64,000 nucleotides of DNA from Streptomyces sp. SCSIO 30461 (GTDB lineage: Bacteria; Actinomycetota; Actinomycetes; Streptomycetales; Streptomycetaceae), in assembly GCF_037023745.1 (NCBI RefSeq), contig NZ_CP146101.1:2224001-2288000 (forward strand), given 5' to 3'. The position numbers were made by a program, and so were the translations under genes. Positions 36,486 to 44,198 of this stretch are shown piece by piece (position 1 is the stretch's first letter; each line of letters starts with the position of its first letter). The notes under the pieces are model-generated. The model was not told the DNA's origin. It made no database searches and saw only the letters and a program-made list of their open reading frames with translations.

Positions 36486-36619
36486 GAACACTTGCTCCTC
36501 TGTGTGATTGCGAATGGTGCAAGGGTCTTACAGGTGGCTGCTCCTTGGCAGGGAGGACCGACCGGTGCAACGAGTGAAGTGGCACGCGGTTCGGTCCCGT
36601 TCGTGCCTTCCGCCGAGGC

Positions 36620-37687
36620 TCATCCCCGGACCTCGAGGGTGCCGGCCGGCCCGTCCGTCACCATGCCGATGACCGAGGCCGGAATGCCGTCGCGGGCGCT
36701 CGCCGCCATGAACGCGTCGGCCGCCGATCCGTCGGCGGCGAGCAGCAGCCCGCCCGACGTCTGTGCGTCGGAGAGAATCAGCCGCATGCCGTAGGCCACG
36801 TCGGACCAGGTGGTCCGGTCCTCGACCGCGAACAGGTTGCGTTCGCCGCTGTTCGGCACGACGCCGTGCGTGTCGAGCAGATCGGCCACGCCGGCCATGA
36901 CCGGCACCGCATGTGCGCGGACGACGGCGGCGCACCCCGAAGCGGACAACATGTTCAGCAGATGGCCGATGAGGCCGAACCCGGTGACGTCCGTCGCGGC
37001 GCGTATGCCGCATCGCACCGCGGCCTCGGCGGCCGCGCGATTGGACGCCGACATCAGCTCTTCGGCCATCCGCACCAGCGCCGGTGACGCGACCCCCGCC
37101 TTGCGGCCCGCGATGACGATGCCCGTACCGAGCGCCTTGGTGAGGATCAGCACCTGTCCCGGACGTGCGTTGCCCAGAAGCAGGGCCTGGTCGGCAAGGA
37201 CCTCCCCCACGACGCACAGCCCGAACATCGGTACCTCGGACACCACCGTGTGACCCCCCACCAACGGGGTGGTGGACTCCGCGAGTGTGGCCACGGCGGC
37301 TGCCGTCAGGTCGGACATCACATCGAGCCCCAGATGCCTCGGCAGTGCGAGCATGCTGAGGGCGAGCAGCGGACGTGCTCCCATCGCGTACACGTCCGAC
37401 AGAGCGTTCTGCGCAGCGATGCGCCCCCATACCTTCGCGTCGGAGCTGACCGGAGTACCGAAGTCGGCCGTGACGGCCAGGAGTCTGCCCGGCGCGATTT
37501 CGTACAGCGCGGCGTCGTCGCGGTGGCTGCTGTCGGCCTTCACCGCGTCAGACGTGGGAGCAGCGCCGATCAGCCCTCTCAACGAGGTCATGAACTGCCC
37601 CATCAGATCCAGTGGCAGCTTGCATCCGCAGCCGCCGGCCGCTGTCAGTTCCAGCAGGTCGACGGATCCGGCCCCGTTCTTCTCCAT
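36620..37687 (-). CDS. selD: Selenide, water dikinase (selenophosphate synthetase)
   Basis: Makes selenophosphate from selenide and ATP, giving AMP and phosphate. The 355-residue protein keeps the catalytic GGCGCK loop (Cys, Cys and Lys at about residues 20-23), the metal-binding HRDDAALY Asp pair, TADFGTPVSSDAKVWGRIAAQNALSDVYAMG, GGHTVVSEVPMFG, DVTGFGLIGHLLNML and DAQTSGGLLLA. It is the full family length. ATG at 37687 follows CGAGGGGGTGG. No selA, selB, selC, mnmH or senA/senB partner is in the window. Instead it ends an operon of enolase, phosphoglycerate mutase, nucleotidyltransferase and PEP-type enzymes 42 bp upstream, so selenophosphate is probably used for a small molecule. Confidence 0.92.
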   Translation of the reverse strand: MEKNGAGSVDLLELTAAGGCGCKLPLDLMGQFMTSLRGLIGAAPTSDAVKADSSHRDDAALYEIAPGRLLAVTADFGTPVSSDAKVWGRIAAQNALSDVYAMGARPLLALSMLALPRHLGLDVMSDLTAAAVATLAESTTPLVGGHTVVSEVPMFGLCVVGEVLADQALLLGNARPGQVLILTKALGTGIVIAGRKAGVASPALVRMAEELMSASNRAAAEAAVRCGIRAATDVTGFGLIGHLLNMLSASGCAAVVRAHAVPVMAGVADLLDTHGVVPNSGERNLFAVEDRTTWSDVAYGMRLILSDAQTSGGLLLAADGSAADAFMAASARDGIPASVIGMVTDGPAGTLEVRG

Positions 37688-37729
37688 GTCCACCCCCTCG
37701 GGATACCTGTCCCTCAGCCACGGCACGGC

Positions 37730-38920
37730 TCAAGCACGGAGAGCCTCCTCTAACCGCAGCAGCCTGTTGTACTTCGCGGTCCGGTCGCCGCGTCGCGGCC
37801 CGCCGATCTTCAGCCAGCGGGCGGCCACCCCTACGGCGAGGTCCGCCACCGAGGTGTCTTCCGTCTCCAGCGAGCGGTGGGAGACGCACTGGGACATGCC
37901 GTACGCCGCTGCCTGGACCGACGTCCGCAGGGCGGCGCTCACGGTCCCGACCTGATTCATCTTCAGGACGATTCCGTCGGCCAGGGAGGGGTCGAGGTAG
38001 GCGCGGTTGGTCGCGTAGAGATCGTCCCCGACGACAGCCACGTGATGGGGGAGCCGCTCTCTGAGGCGCGCCCACCACACCGAGTGTTCGCTTGTGAACG
38101 GGTCTTCGACGAAGGTGATCGGATAGAGGGTGGCCAGATCGGCGATCCGCTCCATCACGCTCTCGGGGCCGAGAGGGCGTTCTCCCAGGAGGTAACCGTC
38201 CTCGGTCCACAGGTGCTCGGCGGCGACGTCGACGGCCAGTGACAGCCCGGCCCCGGCTCCGGTGTGCTCCAGGTGTTCGCTGAGCAGGCCGAGGGTCAGT
38301 GAGAGATCCGCCGAGTCCAGCAGCATGCCGCCGGAGGCGGAGTGGCCGAGAAGGAGCCCGTGTGCCTCAAACAGACGCTCGGCCCGCCTGTACGCCTCCA
38401 GGATCAGCGGGATGGCCTGGCCGGGGCCGAGCCGCTCGGTGGCGAACATGATTTGCTGGAAGGGGACTCCGTGGCCGCGGCGGTGCAGACCCCCGGAGAC
38501 GACGGCCGCGAGTAGACCAGGAAAGGCCGGCTCGGTTCGCGACAGCGACGCGAAGTAGCTGTACAACCACCGGCCGGACGCTGTTGCGGCCGCGCGCGCG
38601 TAGGCGAGTGAGACGGCCAGGGCCACATCGGTGCCCAGGACCGGTAGTTGTCCGTCGAGCCACGCATCGACGGCTTCCTGACCGTCACGGCTTCGGTCCG
38701 AGAGTGCTGAGAGGGCCTTGACCACGTCCACAGGCGGAGGGGAACCGATGCGCAGGTAGTCGGTCACCGGCCGTTCCCGGCGGCCCGGCTTGATGGCCAC
38801 AGGTGCGGAGCCACGGCCGATGGTCCCGTCGCTCAGGACGAGTTCCGCCTCGGCGGCCACTCCGCCACCGCTGTTCACGATGGCCCGGACCTTTACGTCG
38901 TGGATACCCGGCGGCGTCAC
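37730..38920 (-). CDS. Enolase-family protein with altered active site
   Basis: A 396-residue enolase homologue. It keeps the metal and base positions: Asp231 (AVDVAAEHLW), Glu272 (FVEDPF), Asp299/300 (VGDDLYATN), Lys320 (VLKMNQVGT), HRS at 348-350 (VSHRSLETED) and Lys383 (TAKYNRLLRLEE). But the SGAST loop is replaced (APVAIKPG), the QEFM Glu is Gln (QQIMF, 155-158) and the GDEGG Glu that is general acid in true enolase is absent (GHSASGG, 192-198). It should therefore not be ordinary glycolytic enolase. GTG start overlaps the mutase stop (GTGA). An enolase homologue with a changed role is known in phosphinothricin biosynthesis. Confidence 0.88.
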   Translation of the reverse strand: MTPPGIHDVKVRAIVNSGGGVAAEAELVLSDGTIGRGSAPVAIKPGRRERPVTDYLRIGSPPPVDVVKALSALSDRSRDGQEAVDAWLDGQLPVLGTDVALAVSLAYARAAATASGRWLYSYFASLSRTEPAFPGLLAAVVSGGLHRRGHGVPFQQIMFATERLGPGQAIPLILEAYRRAERLFEAHGLLLGHSASGGMLLDSADLSLTLGLLSEHLEHTGAGAGLSLAVDVAAEHLWTEDGYLLGERPLGPESVMERIADLATLYPITFVEDPFTSEHSVWWARLRERLPHHVAVVGDDLYATNRAYLDPSLADGIVLKMNQVGTVSAALRTSVQAAAYGMSQCVSHRSLETEDTSVADLAVGVAARWLKIGGPRRGDRTAKYNRLLRLEEALRA

Positions 38921-40188
38921 GGCCGGACCTTCATGAGGAAGCGCATGAGATCCACCGCCCGCCCGACCGGCAGGCCGCCCCGTGCCGCCTGAGTCTCGGT
39001 CAGCCGGGTGGTGCCATCGGATTCGAGGCCGGGGGCGCGGACCAGCGCGGGCACTGGATCGTCGGAATGAATGCCCAGTTCGCACGGGGTGGCGTGATCA
39101 GAGGTGACGGCGATGACGTCCTGCGGACCGGCAGCGTCCAGCAAGGGGCGCAGAAAACTGCCGTCGATGAGTTCGATGGCCTGCTTCTTGTCGTGCGGCC
39201 GATTGTCATGGCCCGGCTCGTCGGGTCCCTTGAGGTGCAGGAAGACCACGTCGGTGCCGGCATCGAGGACCTGGCGGACGGCTCGGTCCAGGTAGACGGC
39301 CTCCGACTCCCCGGGCTCCGGCATGCTGTAGGCGAACTCGGCGCCCATGAGCTCGGCCAGGCCCCGCTCTGCGGGGATCTGGCCCATGATCGTCAGGGAG
39401 CAGCCGAACTTCTCCCGGAACCAGGCCAAGGACTTCGGTGGGTCGCCGCCGTCCCGGACCAGGAGAAGGTTGGCGGGCATGTCCCCGGAGGCGAGCCGCT
39501 CCTGGTTCACGGGGTGAGAGCGGAGGACGGCGGAGGAGCGCTCCACGAACGCGTTGACGACGTGGGCCGCGCGGACCGCCGCCGGAGCCGGGGTGCGGGG
39601 GCGGGCGGGCAGCGGTCGGGGGTCGAAGCCCGGGACCGGGAAGCCGAAGGGGCCGACGTTGCGGAAACCGGGGTCGGTGTTGGTGACCTGCCCGGACAGC
39701 TCGCCTGTTTCGGCGGTGAACGACAGGATGCCGCGGTGCCGGTTGAACGCGAACAGATCGAAGCACACTCCCAGATCTGCCAGCGATACCTGATCGCGGA
39801 CGGCCGCTGCGAGAGCCTGAAGCCGACCGTCGTCGAGTCCGCGTGCCGTGCGCCGGTCCAGGGTGCCGCCCGATTCGTCACGGCTGGCGAAGTTGACCCG
39901 GAAGGCGATGGTGCGGCCGTCATCGCGGACCATGCCGAGCCCGTACCCTTCCAACGGGCCGCGTCCCGTGTACTGGAGGAGCGGGTCGTACGACAGCAGT
40001 GCCATCGCGCCGGAGTCGGACTCCGGCCAGATTCCCTCCCCGATGACGGTGATCAGGGACGACCGTCCCTGACGGGCAAGTTCGTCCAGGGCGGGTGTCC
40101 GTGCCGCGTCCAGGGGAGTGCGTTGGCCGAGAGCGGCCACCGGTCGGTCGGCGGCACCGTCCAGCACGATCACGTAGACCTTGGCCAT
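38917..40188 (-). CDS. ApgM-type 2,3-bisphosphoglycerate-independent phosphoglycerate mutase homologue
   Basis: A 423-residue alkaline-phosphatase-superfamily protein of the archaeal-type (ApgM) mutase group. It has VLDGAADRP at the N-terminus (metal Asp), ESDSGAMALLSYDPL with the candidate nucleophile Ser, GRGPLEGYGLG, LHLKGPDEPGHD, HDKKQAIELID and SDHATPCELGIHSDDPVPAL, so metal and nucleophile positions are conserved. ATG at 40188 follows AGCGAGGTGAGC. The open frame upstream covers the nucleotidyltransferase gene and is not coding. Within this operon it may interconvert phosphoglycerates or process a phosphonate- or selenium-containing analogue, as a homologue does in bialaphos biosynthesis. 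Confidence 0.88.
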   Translation of the reverse strand: MAKVYVIVLDGAADRPVAALGQRTPLDAARTPALDELARQGRSSLITVIGEGIWPESDSGAMALLSYDPLLQYTGRGPLEGYGLGMVRDDGRTIAFRVNFASRDESGGTLDRRTARGLDDGRLQALAAAVRDQVSLADLGVCFDLFAFNRHRGILSFTAETGELSGQVTNTDPGFRNVGPFGFPVPGFDPRPLPARPRTPAPAAVRAAHVVNAFVERSSAVLRSHPVNQERLASGDMPANLLLVRDGGDPPKSLAWFREKFGCSLTIMGQIPAERGLAELMGAEFAYSMPEPGESEAVYLDRAVRQVLDAGTDVVFLHLKGPDEPGHDNRPHDKKQAIELIDGSFLRPLLDAAGPQDVIAVTSDHATPCELGIHSDDPVPALVRAPGLESDGTTRLTETQAARGGLPVGRAVDLMRFLMKVRP

Positions 40189-40190
40189 GC

Positions 40191-40775
40191 TCACCTCGCT
40201 GCTGTCGTCCGCGAGGCGACCCTGGCCGGTATGCGGTGCGCTACGAGGAAGTCGCGGGTGGCGACGGGCACCAGGTGCTCCCAGCCTTCCCCCGCGGCCA
40301 TGGCCGCGCGAATCCGGGTACCGGAGATCTCCTTGTGGGCGGAGCGCCACAGGATTTCCGTGTGGAAACCTAGCCCGCGCAATCGCGCGGTCTTCTCCTC
40401 TCCCCAGGCGTCGTAAACCGTCAGGAAGTGTACGGCGTCCAGGGGCGCGTAGTTGGCGAGTTCCCCGGGCGACTCGATGGGGAAGGGGACGATGTCGAAC
40501 TCGTGCCCGCTGAGTCCGTCGGCGTACAGACATGACGAGATCATGGTCATGCGCTCGTAGTATGTGAGCGGGTTCGCGGCCGGGTCCTTGCGATGGGGTG
40601 CCGTCCGCTCCAAAGGCGCCTCGGCGGGGTCCGGTGAGGTGATTCCCACCAGCAGGCGGTGGCACCGCCGCTTGGCGGCGAGTACGTAGCGTAAGTGGTC
40701 CCTGTGGAAGATCTGGAACCGGCCGTGTGCCATGCCGAGTTCCACCTTGGCTCCGGCGCCGTTGTCTTCGCTCAC
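40191..40775 (-). CDS. NMNAT-like nucleotidyltransferase
   Basis: A 194-residue cytidylyl/adenylyltransferase of the NMN adenylyltransferase type. The HxGH-like signature is in MAHGRFQIFHRDHL (Phe-His-Arg-Asp-His), VGITSPDP follows on the second strand and the C-terminal nucleotide-binding motif is KEISGTRIR (ISxTxxR type). The ATG overlaps the DHH stop (ATGA), and the mutase gene starts 2 bases after its stop. Ordinary NadD/NadM genes do not sit in such an operon. In phosphinothricin biosynthesis a homologous enzyme activates phosphonoformate as a CMP adduct, so here it may activate a pathway acid or selenophosphate-derived group. Confidence 0.85.
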   Translation of the reverse strand: MSEDNGAGAKVELGMAHGRFQIFHRDHLRYVLAAKRRCHRLLVGITSPDPAEAPLERTAPHRKDPAANPLTYYERMTMISSCLYADGLSGHEFDIVPFPIESPGELANYAPLDAVHFLTVYDAWGEEKTARLRGLGFHTEILWRSAHKEISGTRIRAAMAAGEGWEHLVPVATRDFLVAHRIPARVASRTTAAR

Positions 40776-41767
40776 GCATCACTCCTCACGACGATCTGTT
40801 CACCAGGTCCGTCCGGGCGGCCGAAGTGCGCGCCCAGCCGGGGTACGTAGTCCGTCTTGCGCAGCATGAGGCGGTTCTCCCGTGCGACATCGTCGACGAA
40901 CCTGAGGTCCAGGACCCGCTCCAGGAGCGCCCGGGTACGGGGTTCGGGGCAGACGACGACAGTGATGCCTTCGACAAGGCCGACGACAGACACAAAGCAG
41001 TGGTCGGCGTCCTCCCGCCGGGCGATCGCACGGATCGAGTCCAGGAGGTCGCCGCGTTCGGTGACCGCCGTCGGTCGGGAGCACTCGATCTGCACGATCA
41101 CCACATGGCTGTCGCCCTCGGCACCGAAGCGGAACCGCTTGGCGTGCCTGGACAGCAAGGTGGTGGTGTCGTGCGTCGCGGGCGCGTGGTCCATTGCCGC
41201 CAGCAGTTCCTTGACGAAGGCAGCCGGGAAATCCGTCACTCTACGCAGGCGGTCGAGGGCGTGATGATCGCGGTCCGAGGTGGACGGGGCCGTCAGATTC
41301 CATGTGCTGCAGACGATGGCGGAGGCCAGGAGCCCGGCCACGGGCGGGGAAGGCAGGATGCCGGCCCCGTCGAATCGCTCGGCGACGAGGGTCGCCGCCG
41401 CGCCGACCGCTTCGTTCTGCACCCGCGCGTTCGGGAAGGCGGCGGTGTCCCCGTGAGGATGATGGTCGATGACCTCCACGACCTGCCGTGGATCCAACCG
41501 AGCCGGCAGCTGAGCCAGATGGTGGGTGTCCACGAGGACAACGCGGCAGTCCGGAGGAAGGCTGTCCAGCGTGGAGGGCGCCTGTACCGCGTAATGCCGC
41601 AAGGCCGTCCGCGTGGCGGCGTCCAGGGCTCCCCACAGAACGGGCGTGTAGGTCTCCGCCCCCACATGACAGGCCCATTCGGCGTATGCGAGGGAACCGC
41701 CCACGCCGTCCGTGTCCGGGTTGACGTAGGAGAAGACGTAGCGGCTGGGCCGCTGACGACCATTCAT
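40772..41767 (-). CDS. DHH-family phosphoesterase / Mn-dependent pyrophosphatase-like protein
   Basis: A 331-residue DHH phosphoesterase. It has NPDTDGVGGSLAYAEW (metal-binding Asp residues), LVDTHHL, then VEVIDHHPHGD containing the DHH signature near residue 95, and a C-terminal DHHA2-like domain ending RKTDYVPRLGAHF. The motif set is closest to family II inorganic pyrophosphatases, though the second domain is diverged. ATG at 41767 follows AAGGGGAG; a GTG at 41806 overlapping the upstream stop is an alternative. Pyrophosphate removal would pull the adjacent nucleotidyltransferase reaction forward; this role is inferred. Confidence 0.82.
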   Translation of the reverse strand: MNGRQRPSRYVFSYVNPDTDGVGGSLAYAEWACHVGAETYTPVLWGALDAATRTALRHYAVQAPSTLDSLPPDCRVVLVDTHHLAQLPARLDPRQVVEVIDHHPHGDTAAFPNARVQNEAVGAAATLVAERFDGAGILPSPPVAGLLASAIVCSTWNLTAPSTSDRDHHALDRLRRVTDFPAAFVKELLAAMDHAPATHDTTTLLSRHAKRFRFGAEGDSHVVIVQIECSRPTAVTERGDLLDSIRAIARREDADHCFVSVVGLVEGITVVVCPEPRTRALLERVLDLRFVDDVARENRLMLRKTDYVPRLGAHFGRPDGPGEQIVVRSDA

Positions 41768-41798
41768 GTCCGTCGCTCCCCTTCGCGAACCCGCGTGG

Positions 41799-43304
41799 TC
41801 ATTCACGGCCGCCCTTGTGCGCGGTGACCTGTTCGTCCGGCTTCAGCAGACCGCGTGCTCGGTGGCGTCCCACCTCGATGCGGGCGGACAGCACTCCGGC
41901 AGCGCTCACGCTCAGGTAGTCCGGATCAAGGGGCAGGAGTGCTGCCAGCGACGAAGGGTCGGCGGCGTGTTCACCGCAGACGCCCCATGAGGTGTCCGGC
42001 ACGATGCCCCTCAGGAGCCGGATCAGCCCCGTGGTCCCCGCGGAATGATCGAGGTGCGTCATCGGGTCCTCGTCGAGCAGTCGCTGGGAGAGATACGCGG
42101 GCAGCAGCGTGGTGGCGACGTCGTCGCGGCTCATCCCGAGTGAGAATTGCACGAGGTCGTTGGTCCCGACGCTCAAGTAGTCGACCTCGGCGGCGATTTC
42201 GGCGGCCCGGAACACCGCTTCCGGAGTCTCGACCATCGCCCCCACGGTGACATCCGACGGCAGGGCGAGGGCCTGACGGACAGCGCGGGCCTCGGCACCT
42301 GTGGTGACGAAGGGCAGCAGGATCGCGAGCCGGCTGCGCTGGGCGAGAGGCAGTGCGAGATGGGCCTCGACGATCGCTTGAGCCTGCGTACGGTACAGGT
42401 CCGGACGCAGCACGCCCAGCCTGCTTCCCCGTACACCCATCATCGGATTCTGCTCCCGCAGGCGCGCCATGTCCTGCGGCGCGGCGAACTCGTGTGCAGG
42501 CGGGTCGAGAAGACGGACGGCGAGCCTCCTGCCCGGGCAGCCGGTCATCAGCGCGCGGCACTTTACCGTCAGAAGGGCGCGCAGCGAAGCCAATGCCGTC
42601 TGCCGTTCAGCCGGTTGATCGGACCACAGGGCGATACGCAGCTGTGGAAGTTCGTCCGCGCCGAAGAACATGTGCTCGGATCGGGCCACGCCCACGCCCG
42701 TCGCGCCGAGCGCCGTGCAGCGCTCTGTCTCCGCGAGGGTGTCGGCATTGGCGTACACCGCCGGTCCGGGAAGGACGGCCAAGGTCTTGGCTGCATCGCT
42801 CAACCTGCGTACGAGGTCTAGCGCACCCTCGTCCTCGTACCGCTCCAGTCGCCCCCGCCACACCGTTCCGGTCGTTGCGCAGACGGTGACCCACTCGCCG
42901 GAGGGCAGGGCGTCGCCGTCCGGCAGGATCAGCGTCCCGTTGCCCAGGGTGAATCCGGCGCCCACCACGCTGGGCTTCTCCCATGTCCGGGAAAGCACCG
43001 CAGCGTGGCTCGTCGTACCTCCACTGGCGGTGAGCAGAGCCGCGGCGTTCGCCGCGACAGGCATGTCGGCTGCGTTGGTCACCGGGCGGGCATACACGTA
43101 AGGAGTGCCCGAGCTCACTGCGGAAGCGCACTCGGCTGAGGTCGTGCATAGCACCCCGCTCGCGCAGTCCGGCGCGACACCGGTGCCGGAACAAACCGGC
43201 ACCGCGCCCGCCGGGGCCACGGCCCGGCCGGCTGCCGCGCGCAGCACCGGCGTCGTCTCATGTCTGGCTAAAAGGCGGGCGGCGCGCATCATGGCCGAGG
43301 GCAC
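41799..43304 (-). CDS. PEP-utilising enzyme resembling the C-terminal half of pyruvate phosphate dikinase
   Basis: A 501-residue protein with the swivelling phospho-His domain (TASGGTTSHAAVLSR, active His near residue 101) and a PEP/pyruvate-binding TIM barrel: REQNPMMGVRGSRLG, VGAMVETPEAVFRAAEIA, VDYLSVGTNDLVQFSLG and the catalytic Cys of WGVCGEHAADP. The ATP-grasp domain of PPDK or PpsA and the HPr-binding domain of PtsI are both absent. It could be a phosphotransferase that takes phosphate from another protein or only handles PEP/enolpyruvate. GTG at 43304 follows AGGAAGGGGGG. First large gene of the selD operon. Confidence 0.82.
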   Translation of the reverse strand: MPSAMMRAARLLARHETTPVLRAAAGRAVAPAGAVPVCSGTGVAPDCASGVLCTTSAECASAVSSGTPYVYARPVTNAADMPVAANAAALLTASGGTTSHAAVLSRTWEKPSVVGAGFTLGNGTLILPDGDALPSGEWVTVCATTGTVWRGRLERYEDEGALDLVRRLSDAAKTLAVLPGPAVYANADTLAETERCTALGATGVGVARSEHMFFGADELPQLRIALWSDQPAERQTALASLRALLTVKCRALMTGCPGRRLAVRLLDPPAHEFAAPQDMARLREQNPMMGVRGSRLGVLRPDLYRTQAQAIVEAHLALPLAQRSRLAILLPFVTTGAEARAVRQALALPSDVTVGAMVETPEAVFRAAEIAAEVDYLSVGTNDLVQFSLGMSRDDVATTLLPAYLSQRLLDEDPMTHLDHSAGTTGLIRLLRGIVPDTSWGVCGEHAADPSSLAALLPLDPDYLSVSAAGVLSARIEVGRHRARGLLKPDEQVTAHKGGRE

Positions 43305-43450
43305 CCTGCCCCCCTTCCTCGAACCGTGCGTGCCTGGTTCCCGGACGCGTCACGGTCCCTAGATGATGCCCGGCAAATGGGGCGTGCGCAGTAGTTTCGC
43401 GATTTTCCGAGTTTCTGAGGTTCTTTGAGTTGGAAGCGGGCATAGCCGCG

Positions 43451-43591
43451 TCACGGTGAGCGGCATAGACGGGGCCGAACATGTGGCGGGTCCGTGTCAC
43501 CCGGCCCAGAGTCGATCAGCACGATCTCCGAGCCCGTGCCGGTGCCCTCGAAGTCCTCCTCGGTCAGCTCGGCGGTCGGCTTGGGTTCCAC
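43451..43591 (-). CDS. Possible 46-residue protein ahead of the selD operon
   Basis: Acidic N-terminus (EPKPTAELTEEDFEG, then TGTGSEIVLIDSG) and a Pro/Arg-rich tail ending CRSP. GTG start with GGGAGGAG directly upstream, slightly too close for an ideal ribosome site. A persulfide-type operator lies 12 bases further up. The frame reads well, but the protein matches no family I recognise; it could be a small peptide, a precursor or a fragment. The 146 bp between its stop and the PPDK-like gene include an AT-richer patch (43390-43440) that may be that operon's promoter. Confidence 0.35.
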   Translation of the reverse strand: MEPKPTAELTEEDFEGTGTGSEIVLIDSGPGDTDPPHVRPRLCRSP

Positions 43592-43602
43592 TCTCCTCCC
43601 GT

Positions 43603-43618
43603 ATACCCATGGAGGTAT
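43603..43618. promoter_or_regulatory. CstR/CsoR-type operator 1
   Basis: ATACC-N6-GGTAT palindrome (ATACCCATGGAGGTAT) upstream of the 46-codon ORF on the minus strand. Weakest of the five sites. Confidence 0.55.
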
Positions 43619-43683
43619 ATGGCGCGTCCAGCCGGCGTTCGGGCGGGTCTGTTCCGTGCCTCGGGGGAGTCGATGGCGATCCG

Positions 43684-43699
43684 ATACCCAGGGGGGTAT
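43684..43699. promoter_or_regulatory. CstR-type operator 2
   Basis: ATACCC-N4-GGGTAT inverted repeat immediately before the -35 box of the rhodanese-remnant promoter. Confidence 0.75.
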
Positions 43700-43729
43700 T
43701 TGACAAGCGCGAAGGTGGCCCTTTATGGT
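43700..43729 (+). promoter_or_regulatory. Promoter TTGACA-N18-TATGGT
   Basis: Consensus -35 hexamer at 43700-43705 and a good -10 at 43724-43729. It is bracketed by operators 2 and 3, the layout expected for repression by steric blocking. Confidence 0.65.
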
Positions 43730-43739
43730 CGATGGTGTA

Positions 43740-43755
43740 ATACCCGGGGGGGTAT
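43740..43755. promoter_or_regulatory. CstR-type operator 3
   Basis: ATACCC-N4-GGGTAT inverted repeat over the probable transcription start, 19 bases before the broken rhodanese ATG. Confidence 0.75.
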
Positions 43756-43773
43756 CTAGAAGGGAATCCCGCC

Positions 43774-44099
43774 ATGACTCGTGAAAAGGACCCGGAAGCC
43801 TTTGCCGCCGCCTGGGGTGCAGGCGCCGTCGCCGTCGGAGTGAGGGAGTCGCAGGAGTGCCGGGCGCGACATGTGCCCGGTGAGCGACTCGCCCCGCTGT
43901 CCGTCCCGGTCGTCGCTCCACCTCATGTGTCCAGGGGCGGCAGATGTACGTGATCTGTGCGAGCGGCAACCGCGGTCGGTGGGCCGCGGACCGGCTCGCC
44001 GTCGCCGGTTTGGACGCCCTTTCCGTCGCCGGCGGGGCCCGGGGTCGGGTCGACATCGGTCGCCCGGTGGTGACGGGGTCCGCCCCGAGGTCGGTCTGA
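43774..44099 (+). pseudogene. Frameshifted single-domain rhodanese
   Basis: The ATG frame encodes a rhodanese N-terminus (AGAVAVGVRESQE, RARHVPGERLAPLS) but runs into a TGA near 43950. The remainder is in another frame from about 43944: YVICASGNRGRWAADRLAVAG with the active-site Cys loop CASGNR, then GRPVVTGSAP, ending at 44099. One frameshift separates the halves. Promoter and two operators are intact, so decay is probably recent. A sequencing error is possible and would make it a functional persulfide sulfurtransferase. Confidence 0.8.
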
Positions 44100-44156
44100 C
44101 CTTCCTCGCTCACGCGCCCGCCCCTTCGGGGAGCGGGTCACCTTTTGACCTCTCAA

Positions 44157-44172
44157 ATACCCCCAGGGGTAT
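44157..44172. promoter_or_regulatory. CstR-type operator 4, upstream of the persulfide dioxygenase
   Basis: Perfect palindrome ATACCCC-CA-GGGGTAT, 27 bases before the GTG start. A TTGACC -35-like box lies at 44145-44150 and the operator covers the -10 region. Confidence 0.85.
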
Positions 44173-44198
44173 CAGAGCCATCTCTTACGGAGGTTTCC

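Noticed and set aside
36620..37687. SelD as evidence for selenocysteine use in this window
   Set aside because: No selA, selB or selC is in view, and no in-frame TGA with extended conservation was noticed in the neighbouring genes.
38917..40782. 621-residue version of the phosphoglycerate mutase
   Set aside because: The first 198 codons cover the nucleotidyltransferase gene in another frame. The conserved protein begins at MAKVYVIVLDG.
36620..43304. A standard phosphonate cluster
   Set aside because: No PEP mutase or phosphonopyruvate decarboxylase is present, so ordinary phosphonate entry chemistry is missing from this window.
43451..44113. 220-residue minus-strand frame across the operator region
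   Set aside because: Most of it is antisense to the rhodanese remnant and crosses three operators. Only the last 46 codons have a start site and plausible composition.
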